Assembly (NCBI GenBank): GCA_041390305.1
Contig: JAWKQE010000007.1
Span: forward strand, 124,001-188,000
DNA: 64,000 nucleotides
Source: JACKCR01 sp041390305
GTDB taxonomy: Bacteria; Eisenbacteria; RBG-16-71-46; CAIMUX01
Direction of reading: 5' to 3'
Within the stretch, counting starts at the first letter, position 1; each line of letters starts with the position of its first letter. The notes below the pieces were generated by a model. That model saw only the letters and a list, made by a program, of their open reading frames with translations, searched no databases and had not been told where the DNA came from. The position numbers and the translations under genes are program-made. This document shows, in pieces, positions 55,194 to 62,173 of this stretch.

Positions 55194-55207
55194 GGCACGG
55201 TCTTTGC
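55194..55207 (+). promoter_or_regulatory. Candidate sigma-54 (RpoN) promoter
   Basis: GGCACGGTCTTTGC matches the -24/-12 consensus GGCACG-N4-TTGC exactly, with GG and GC 10 bp apart as sigma-54 requires. It lies 58 bp before the PRC-barrel start. The inverted repeat at 54817-54833 is about 375 bp upstream and could be an enhancer site, which is speculative. Confidence 0.5.
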
Positions 55208-55265
55208 GTCCCATCTTCCGATAGGCGATCGGCGAAGAGACGCCGGCACCAGGAAGGAGAGTCCG

Positions 55266-56057
55266 ATGCTGTACCGATTCGATCAACTCGAGGGGACCGC
55301 CCTTCTCGCCCGGGACGGGAAGCTGGGAAAGGTCGAAGACCTCTACTTCGACGACCGCGACTGGATGGTCCGCTATCTCGTCGCCGACACGGGCGGATGG
55401 TTCTCGACGAGGCGAGTGCTCCTCTCTCCGGCTTCGGTCGAGCGATTCGACCACGAGTCGGGGGAGATCCAGATGGACCTGACCCAGAAGCAGATCGAGG
55501 ACAGCCCGCCTCTGGGGACGGAGAAGACCGTCTCGCGGAAGATGGAAGCCGCGATGGCCGCACACTACGACTGGCCGGCGTATTGGAACCTGCCGTCGCT
55601 CGTGACCGGTGGCCCCGTCCTCGCGCCTTCGCTCTCGCGTGAGTTGGCCACGGCCGCCGAATCCGAACGCGACGGCGTCCGGCCCGGGAGCGCCCGTGCC
55701 TCGGAGGACTGTGGACTGCGGAGTGCCGAGGCGGTGAAGGGCTACGACATCCGGGCCGAGGACGGCTGGATCGGCCACGTCGACGGATTCGTCTACGACT
55801 CCGAAACGTGGAAGGTCCGGTATCTCATCATCGATACGCGGAAGATCCTCCCCGGCAAGAAGGTCCTCATTCCGCCGTCGATGATCCGGACTGTGAGCTG
55901 GGATGGGATGGACGTCACCGTGATGGCCAGGGTGGAGGAGATCCGCACCGCTCCGGCCTATCGGGAATCCGAACCGATCACGCCGGAGGACGAGAGGAAC
56001 ATCGTCCAGCACTACCTGCGTCCCGAGTCCGTCACGGCGGACCTGACCGGTAGGTAG
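55266..56057 (+). CDS. Protein with two PRC-barrel domains
   Basis: A 263-residue cytoplasmic protein. First PRC barrel at about 2-80 (GTALLARDGKLGKVEDLYFD, WMVRYLVADTGGW), a linker with KTVSRKMEAAMAAHYDWPAY, second barrel about 155-235 (GYDIRAEDGWIGHVDGFVYD, WKVRYLIIDTRKILPGKKVL). This two-barrel form occurs in stress-type proteins related to the photosynthetic reaction centre H-chain domain; no specific role is known. GAAGGAGAG precedes ATG 55266. A good sigma-54-like promoter lies just upstream. Confidence 0.85.
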   Translation: MLYRFDQLEGTALLARDGKLGKVEDLYFDDRDWMVRYLVADTGGWFSTRRVLLSPASVERFDHESGEIQMDLTQKQIEDSPPLGTEKTVSRKMEAAMAAHYDWPAYWNLPSLVTGGPVLAPSLSRELATAAESERDGVRPGSARASEDCGLRSAEAVKGYDIRAEDGWIGHVDGFVYDSETWKVRYLIIDTRKILPGKKVLIPPSMIRTVSWDGMDVTVMARVEEIRTAPAYRESEPITPEDERNIVQHYLRPESVTADLTGR

Positions 56058-56077
56058 TCGATACCCAAGCAACGGCC

Positions 56078-56107
56078 CCCGGCGTGGGGCTTCCGCCACG
56101 CCGGGGC
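56078..56107 (+). terminator. Terminator after the PRC-barrel gene
   Basis: Perfect 11-bp stem CCCCGGCGTGG (56078-56088) with CCACGCCGGGG (56097-56107), 21 bp after the stop, flanked by CCAAG and CTTGG that can extend it. No strong T run. Confidence 0.5.
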
Positions 56108-56215
56108 TTGGTCGTCAGGCTGGGGCCCCGTTCCTCGCTTCCTGCGTTCGGTTTCGCTGCCTTCCGCCATTGCCCTGCCACACAGCGAACCGAATCTCGA
56201 TTCGTAGGAGGCCAG

Positions 56216-59200
56216 ATGATGGATCGCCGCGCGAGACACGCCCTCGAAACGAGCCCAGGACGGGGCCTTCTCGACCGAATTGCTCGTACCCAGCGCCTGG
56301 GATCTCTCGTTCTCGTCACGCTGCTCCTCACTCCCGCCGTGTCTCAGGCGCACCTCGCCCTCATACGGCAGGGTTCGGAGTGCTTCGGCTTTGCGGAACC
56401 GGGCGACCGTCACGGCTCGACCTTGGCCGCGGGTGACTTCAACGGAGATGGCTATGACGACCTCGCGATGGGGGCGCCGAACGAGGATCACGGCTCGGCC
56501 GTCAATGCGGGAACGGTGTACATCGACCTCGGCTCGTCCGCGGGCGTCACGCATGTCGGGTCCTACGCGATCGACTTCGCCACCGACTTCGGGTACGACA
56601 CGCTCGCCAACGTGCTGTTCGGCCAGAAGCTCCTCGCGGTCGACCTCGACAACGACAACCTCGACGACCTCGTGGTCGGCGCGACCGGGTTCCCCGAAGC
56701 GGGGAACCAGAATGCGGGCCGGATCTTCCTCTACCGCGGCACTCCGAGCGGACTCGTGCCCTGGGGCACTCTGAGCGAGACGGACGTCGGCGGGTTCCCG
56801 CAGCCACAGGATCGGTTCGGGTACTCCCTCGCCGCGGGAGACTTCGATGCGGACGGCGACCTGGAGCTGGTCGTCGGGAGTCCCGGATGGGATGCGACCG
56901 AGGGAGCCGTCTTCGTGATCCAGGGAACGCCGGCCGGACCGTGGGGACCTGGACAGGTGCTGAAGCCGGGTCTGTTCGGAGAGACGGATCAGGTCGGAGA
57001 CTACTTCGGCGGTGCTCTCGCGACCGGCAACCTGGTCGGGGACACGCGCACGGACCTCATCATCGCGGCACCCAACCGCGATGTCTTCGGATCGAACGCC
57101 GGTGGCATCTGCTATGTACTGCGTGGCGCCACCGGATCCGGTCTCTCGACGTCGGACGTCACGAAGTTCACCGCGAAGATCGTCGATGACGTGAGCGCGC
57201 TCTCCTACTTCGGACTCTCGCTCGCCGTCGGGCAGTTTGCACCGGGAACGTACGACTACGTCGCTGTCGCGGAGCCGGGAAGGACGATCGGCGCAGACTC
57301 CGGCGCGGGCCGGGTCGTGATCGCAAAGGGCGGCCCGGACGGTGTCGAGATGGACGGTGCCTACATCCTGACGAGCGCGGACGTGGGCAACTCCGTCGAG
57401 GAGAACGAGTTCTTCGGCATGTTCCTCGGTTCCGGGTACTACGACGGCGACACGGTTGCAGAGGACCTTCTCGTCGGGTGTCCGTGGGAGGGGTTCACCG
57501 GAGAGTACGAGGGCGCGGGGTACGTCGTCTTCGGCGGTGGGAATCCACTCGGCCAGAACGGTTGGATCGGCGGCGGAACGCCGTGGGAGGGCCCCGCGAC
57601 TCTCGACATGTTCGGGTTCGCGAACGTGATCGGTGAGTTCGACGGAACGAACAAAGGGAACTGGGTGGCCTCGGCCCCGGGGAAGGACGACGCGCAGGGC
57701 ACCGTCTATGTGATCGCTCCCTGGCGCCAACCACCCACCCTGGGATGCAAGACCGCGGTGGCGACCGATTGCATGGGAGACCTGATCTTCTCCCTCAAGC
57801 CGTTCGACGAAGTGCTGATCGCGAGTACGACGAAGGTGATGACCGTCCTCCTCGCGTGTGAGCGAACGCAGCTTCCCACGACCGATCCTCTCTACATGTC
57901 GCCGCACGAACAGTACTGGGTTCCGGAGTGGATCCCGGCCCTCATCGGCGGATCCCTCGTGCCACTCGCGGCGGGGGAGTGGATGACCCTCGAGGATCTC
58001 ATGACGACCTGTCTCTACCGATCCGGGAACGATGCGGCCCACGCCATCGCCGATCTCCTCCACGGAGCGAACGGCCCGGACGTTTCGATCCCCGCGTTCG
58101 TGGCCGAGATGAATGCGCGGGCGCTGGAGCTCGGCATGCTCGACACGTCGTTCAACAACCCGAACGGGTTCGAGCAGGAAGCGGTCGGGCCGGACCTCGG
58201 GGAGCACCACTCCACCGCGTACGACATGGCACTGCTCACCCGCGCGGCGATGCAGAACCCGCGCTTCGTCGAGATCGCCGGGAAGAAGTCCGAAGACCTG
58301 GTCCGTCACTTCTGGTGGGGCGACGTCGGGTACCAATGCGACAACTTCTTCGGCTGGATGATCGACAACGGCGGGAGTGGAGTGAAGGGAGGCTGGACGC
58401 CGGCCGCCGAAACTACCGGCTGCTTCTCCGCTCCGGGAACGATCGGCCACGCGGTCGCGACGACGTTCTACACCCTGGACGGTGACCCCGCCTACGGAAA
58501 CGATGCCATGAACCTCGTCAACCTCGCGCAGGCCTACTGTGAGAGCTGGCAGTACTACTACGACGAGGATCCCTACCTCCATCCGATCCGGACCCGGCCC
58601 GACATCCACGCGGTTGCGGACACGCGGCTCCTCTTCGGAGCACAGACGCGGTCCCTGCCGATGGACATGCAGATCGATCTCTTCCGCGCAGCCTGGGAAG
58701 GGGTCGACCAGACCGATGCGTACTTCCGGATCGGACGGATCTCGACCTGCGAACTCCTCTCCGACGACAGCCCGATCACGTTCGAGATCGAGGGGGCGTC
58801 CGAGTCCACGTCGCTCGTGGTTCGAAACCTCGGGCAGACGAACGCGCAGGTCGCGGTGCGGAACTCGCTCGGGTACCACGACTCGCACACGATCACGCCC
58901 GGCCACCGGATCGTCGTTCCGGGCGGAGCCGGCACGGCGAGCGGATTCTGGTGGACAGTCCAGAGCCTCTCGGGACGGCTCGAGCTGAGTGTCGAAGAGA
59001 ACTACGTGCAGCACGTCGTCGTCGACGACAGTCCCGTCTCCGGCCCGATCTACAGCGCCATCCTCCACCGCGAGTCGAGGACGCTGAACGACTCCTTCCA
59101 GTACGAGATCGAGTGGGTCTACGGCGCGGGAGCCGAGTACATCCTGGTCGAGCACGAAGCGGGTGTCGTTGCCGATGTTCCGCCAGGGGCGGGTGAGCTG

Positions 59201-59494
59201 GATGGGCCCCGCATGCCTCGGGTCCTTGCCTCGGCGAGTCCGAATCCGTTCGCCGAACGCGCCGAGATCCAGCTCACGCTCGCGGAGGAGGCAGCCGCTT
59301 CGGTCGTGGTGTACGACGTCGCGGGCCGCGTCCTACGGGAGCTGGGCGCGGCGCGACACCCTGTCGGTACGAGCAGCGTGGCGTGGGACGGGATGGACGC
59401 GCGAGGTGTCGCGACGCCGCCGGGCGTCTACTTCTACCAGGTCCTCGTCGACGGACTTCCCGGCCCGACGGGGAAGCTCACGCGGGTCCGCTGA
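56216..59494 (+). CDS. Secreted FG-GAP propeller fused to a D-alanyl-D-alanine carboxypeptidase-like domain
   Basis: A 1092-residue exported protein. Signal (SLVLVTLLLTPAVSQA), then an FG-GAP/integrin-type propeller (about 55-500, with AAGDFNGDGYDDLAMGAPNE and AAGDFDADGDLELVVGSPGW). Next is a peptidase S11-like module (about 510-780): SxxK in ASTTKVMTVLLA (Ser537, Lys540), SxN in YRSGNDAAHAIA (603-605) and KGG at 724-726 where KTG is usual. A further beta domain leads to the sorting module (SASPNPFAERAEI, VAWDGMDARGV, GVYFYQV, tail KLTRVR). S11 enzymes trim peptidoglycan stems; the export tag suggests action at or outside the surface, so another amidase-type substrate is possible. GGAGG is 5 bp before ATG 56216. 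Confidence 0.85.
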   Translation: MMDRRARHALETSPGRGLLDRIARTQRLGSLVLVTLLLTPAVSQAHLALIRQGSECFGFAEPGDRHGSTLAAGDFNGDGYDDLAMGAPNEDHGSAVNAGTVYIDLGSSAGVTHVGSYAIDFATDFGYDTLANVLFGQKLLAVDLDNDNLDDLVVGATGFPEAGNQNAGRIFLYRGTPSGLVPWGTLSETDVGGFPQPQDRFGYSLAAGDFDADGDLELVVGSPGWDATEGAVFVIQGTPAGPWGPGQVLKPGLFGETDQVGDYFGGALATGNLVGDTRTDLIIAAPNRDVFGSNAGGICYVLRGATGSGLSTSDVTKFTAKIVDDVSALSYFGLSLAVGQFAPGTYDYVAVAEPGRTIGADSGAGRVVIAKGGPDGVEMDGAYILTSADVGNSVEENEFFGMFLGSGYYDGDTVAEDLLVGCPWEGFTGEYEGAGYVVFGGGNPLGQNGWIGGGTPWEGPATLDMFGFANVIGEFDGTNKGNWVASAPGKDDAQGTVYVIAPWRQPPTLGCKTAVATDCMGDLIFSLKPFDEVLIASTTKVMTVLLACERTQLPTTDPLYMSPHEQYWVPEWIPALIGGSLVPLAAGEWMTLEDLMTTCLYRSGNDAAHAIADLLHGANGPDVSIPAFVAEMNARALELGMLDTSFNNPNGFEQEAVGPDLGEHHSTAYDMALLTRAAMQNPRFVEIAGKKSEDLVRHFWWGDVGYQCDNFFGWMIDNGGSGVKGGWTPAAETTGCFSAPGTIGHAVATTFYTLDGDPAYGNDAMNLVNLAQAYCESWQYYYDEDPYLHPIRTRPDIHAVADTRLLFGAQTRSLPMDMQIDLFRAAWEGVDQTDAYFRIGRISTCELLSDDSPITFEIEGASESTSLVVRNLGQTNAQVAVRNSLGYHDSHTITPGHRIVVPGGAGTASGFWWTVQSLSGRLELSVEENYVQHVVVDDSPVSGPIYSAILHRESRTLNDSFQYEIEWVYGAGAEYILVEHEAGVVADVPPGAGELDGPRMPRVLASASPNPFAERAEIQLTLAEEAAASVVVYDVAGRVLRELGAARHPVGTSSVAWDGMDARGVATPPGVYFYQVLVDGLPGPTGKLTRVR

Positions 59495-59548
59495 GTTCGG
59501 GCCCTCCCATTCCGGTCGTCTCCCGGGGCGCACTTCGGGTACCCTCGC

Positions 59549-59573
59549 GGGGGTCGGGTCACTCCCGGCCCCC
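59549..59573 (+). terminator. Hairpin after the FG-GAP/carboxypeptidase gene
   Basis: GGGGGTCGGG (59549-59558) pairs with CCCGGCCCCC (59564-59573) with one G-U pair and a 5-base loop, 55 bp past the stop. No T run. Confidence 0.4.
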
Positions 59574-59665
59574 ATGTGTTCACCGGAGGTCGATCGTTCC
59601 CCGTGCGTGATTCCACCCTGAGTTCGGCACCGAACCCGGCCTCCCTCAAGCGAGGGAAGGACACC

Positions 59666-60055
59666 ATGCGGATCCGCGTCTGTGTCTCCGCTCTGTCCAT
59701 GGCGATGTTGCTCCTCGGTGGATGCGCGTCCTCGATCCACAAGACCCGAAGCATGGTCGTGACCGCCACCGCCTACAACTCGCTCCCCGGGCAGACCCAG
59801 GGACATCCCTCCGTCGGCGCCTGGGGCGACACGCTCCATCCCGCCATCCCGTCGATCGCCGTATCGCGCGATCTCCTCTCCATCGGACTGACGCGCGGGA
59901 CCCTCGTCCGGATCGAGGGCTTCGAGCGTGACTTCATTGTGCTCGACAAGATGAACAAGAGGTGGAAGAAGCGGATCGACATCCACATGGGGACGGACCT
60001 GAACGCGGCGCGGCAGTGGGGGAAACGTGAGGTAGAGATCCGCTGGACGCCGTGA
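59666..60055 (+). CDS. 3D-domain lipoprotein
   Basis: A 129-residue lipoprotein with lipobox LLLGGC (Cys20) and one 3D domain: VVTATAYNSLPGQTQGHPSV, AWGDTLHPAIPSIAVSRDLL, GFERDFIVLDKMNKRWKKRI and DIHMGTDLNAARQWGKREVE. The three conserved Asp (in WGD, VLD and DIHMG) are present. 3D domains occur in lytic transglycosylases such as MltA and in Gram-positive resuscitation factors, so a wall-active role is likely. GAGGGAAGG precedes the ATG. Confidence 0.88.
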   Translation: MRIRVCVSALSMAMLLLGGCASSIHKTRSMVVTATAYNSLPGQTQGHPSVGAWGDTLHPAIPSIAVSRDLLSIGLTRGTLVRIEGFERDFIVLDKMNKRWKKRIDIHMGTDLNAARQWGKREVEIRWTP

Positions 60056-60084
60056 GGCGTGATTCTCCGATGGGGGATGCCCGA

Positions 60085-61551
60085 ATGAAGACTAGTGTCC
60101 CGCCCAATCCCAGCCATTCTCGATTCGCGACCTGCGTCGCTTCCCTCGTTACGATCCTCCTTGCGTCCACATCGGCCGCCATGTTCATCGGCCCGACGCT
60201 CGCGCCGATCGACCGCGTCGTGCGGAATCTGGAAGCCTATGTCACGGAGTTCCCCGCGGACGCGGAGGGCTACTTCCTGCTCGGTCGTGCCCACTATCTG
60301 GCTTGGTCGACCAGGAGTCGTTCCATTCCCTCCCGCCCCGACGATCTTCGTGGAGCCGTGGAGTTCTACCCCGACACCTCCGTGGATTGGAGTCGCAAGT
60401 GCTCTCACGACGAGAGGTCGCTACGAAGAACGGAAGCCCTGGCACGAGCGAAGGCAGAGGTGGGCCTCGACCTGTACGAAATGCCGGGGACGAACGATGC
60501 AGTTCGGGCTCTCCGTGCCCGGATGAGTGAGATCGATCACCAGCTCGAAGCCTCCGGATGGACTCCTGCCCAACCGACCGCAAAGGAGCTGGATCAGCAC
60601 GCGAAGGCAGGTGTTCTCGCACTGAGGCGTGCGACCCAACTCAACGGAGGTGCGGAATCTCCGCCCAGGCGTGCGTCGCTCCATCACCACACACTCGCGT
60701 CGCTCCTCGAGGAATACGCGGAGCGGGCAGGGATCAGCGGACTCGGCGTCGATGGGGAGCGCACTGCCCTCGGGTCGATGGAGAACACGGATGCGTGGCT
60801 GCGCGAAGCGCTGGGAGAGTACGAGCAAGCGTTCGAGCTGGGGCTCCCCGAGGCGACACGAATCGACTGCCGCCCGATCGACGGTCTCTCCTACCTCGTT
60901 GCCTACAGTGCGATCCTCGGCCATGAGCGTGTCGCAGAGCGCCTCTCGGCCCACCAGGGTCCCGACGCCGTAGACCAAGACGTCGTGGGGCGTCTCGAGC
61001 AGGAGAAGCAGCGGCTGGACGCGCTTCCTCGCAGCAACGCGATCACGCCGATCCTGATCGGTGATCGTCACGGATCGCTCGACCGACTCCTCGAACCCGG
61101 GCGGATCGTGTCGTTCGATCTGGATGGAGACGGCGTTGCCGAGGATCGATCGTGGGTCCGGCCTGAGGCCGGGATTCTCGTTTGGGATCCTTCCCGTTCA
61201 GGCACGATCGCCTCGGGAAAACAGCTCTTCGGTGACCGCACTTGGTGGCTGTTCTTTCCGGACGGCTATCGGGCACTCGATGCTCTCGACGACGACCGCG
61301 ACGGCTATCTCTCCGGTGACGAACTCGTCGGGCTTGCGGTGTGGTACGACCACGGCAGCGATGGGCTGGCGTTCGCGGGCGAAGTCGTACCTATCGAAGA
61401 TACGGAGGTCCGGGCGATTGCAGTCCGTCCCACTTCCGTCCACCGTGGATCGCCGTCGCATCCTGCTGGGATCCTCCTCGATGACGGAACACAGCGCCCG
61501 ACCTGGGACTGGATCTCATCCGGAATGGCACGTAGGGGACCAAACCTCTAG
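60085..61551 (+). CDS. Secreted EF-hand-containing protein of unknown function
   Basis: A 488-residue exported protein: signal (CVASLVTILLASTSAAMF), a helical, TPR-like part with a charged middle (about 40-310; LEAYVTEFPADAEGYFLLGR), and a C-terminal calcium-binding type region with SFDLDGDGVAEDR and LDDDRDGYLSGDELVGLAVW. The pattern W-DP..SG...SGKQLFG before the EF-hand is often seen in secreted proteins, but no function is known. ATG 60085 has GGGGGA 7 bp upstream; the longer GTG 60052 frame overlaps the 3D gene. It ends 4 bp into the convergent receiver gene. Confidence 0.65.
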   Translation: MKTSVPPNPSHSRFATCVASLVTILLASTSAAMFIGPTLAPIDRVVRNLEAYVTEFPADAEGYFLLGRAHYLAWSTRSRSIPSRPDDLRGAVEFYPDTSVDWSRKCSHDERSLRRTEALARAKAEVGLDLYEMPGTNDAVRALRARMSEIDHQLEASGWTPAQPTAKELDQHAKAGVLALRRATQLNGGAESPPRRASLHHHTLASLLEEYAERAGISGLGVDGERTALGSMENTDAWLREALGEYEQAFELGLPEATRIDCRPIDGLSYLVAYSAILGHERVAERLSAHQGPDAVDQDVVGRLEQEKQRLDALPRSNAITPILIGDRHGSLDRLLEPGRIVSFDLDGDGVAEDRSWVRPEAGILVWDPSRSGTIASGKQLFGDRTWWLFFPDGYRALDALDDDRDGYLSGDELVGLAVWYDHGSDGLAFAGEVVPIEDTEVRAIAVRPTSVHRGSPSHPAGILLDDGTQRPTWDWISSGMARRGPNL

Positions 61552-61985
61552 TCCGATCCCCTTCGCTTTCCCAACCGCGGAGCGTGCTCGTGCGACGCCT
61601 CGAGTGCGGCCAGTGCGCTCGAGATCTGGTGGGCATTGAACGGTTTGGCCAGGAACGCGCGGTGGGGTCCGTTCGTCGCGAACTCGAAGGCATCGCTCGT
61701 CCGGGAGGACTCCCCGGAGATGAGGAGGACGGGGCAGGGCCGTCCCGCCGCAGTCGATTCGAGTTGTCGACAGAGCGAGATGCCGTCGAGGCCCGGAAGC
61801 TGGACGTCCGTGATGAGGAGTTCGATCCCCCCACGCCGCACCATCTCGAGCGCCTGCTGGCCCGTGCTCGCCTCACGGACCTCCCCGACGAAGGGGCAAA
61901 GTCGACTCACGGCCCTTCGGACATAGCCCCGCATGTCGGGGTCGTCGTCCACTACGAGCAGAGTCTTTCTTCCGGTCTCGGTCAT
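61548..61985 (-). CDS. Single-domain response regulator (receiver only)
   Basis: A 145-residue receiver: acidic pocket TLLVVDDDPDMRGYVRRAV, phospho-acceptor Asp in LLITDVQLPGLDG, switch LLISGESS and Lys in FLAKPFNAHQI. No output domain. Start at 61985 (MTETGRKT) with GGGAGA upstream. The divergent gene at 62174 encodes a propeller-type sensor whose kinase part would lie beyond the window. The two may form a signalling pair, which is an inference from position. Confidence 0.9.
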   Translation of the reverse strand: MTETGRKTLLVVDDDPDMRGYVRRAVSRLCPFVGEVREASTGQQALEMVRRGGIELLITDVQLPGLDGISLCRQLESTAAGRPCPVLLISGESSRTSDAFEFATNGPHRAFLAKPFNAHQISSALAALEASHEHAPRLGKRRGSD

Positions 61986-62075
61986 CTCGTCTCCCACGTT
62001 CCACGCATTCCAGCCGTGCCTCTGCTCGACTCGGAGGAAACGTAGCGAGGAGCGTGAGAACAGAGGTAACAGACT

Positions 62076-62130
62076 GGTTGCATTGTGCTTAGGGGGGGTG
62101 TTCTGCAACCTCGCCGACATCGTTTGCAAC
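62076..62130. promoter_or_regulatory. Inverted TTGCA repeats between the receiver and sensor genes
   Basis: GGTTGCA (62076-62082) and TGCAACC (62104-62110) are perfect inverted copies 21 bp apart, and a third site GTTTGCAAC (62122-62130) holds the palindrome TTGCAA. They lie in the 188-bp divergent promoter region, so they may bind a regulator of one or both genes. Confidence 0.4.
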
Positions 62131-62173
62131 ACAGGGAGAAGCCTCCGGGGGCGGGGAGTGCGATACTTCCGCC

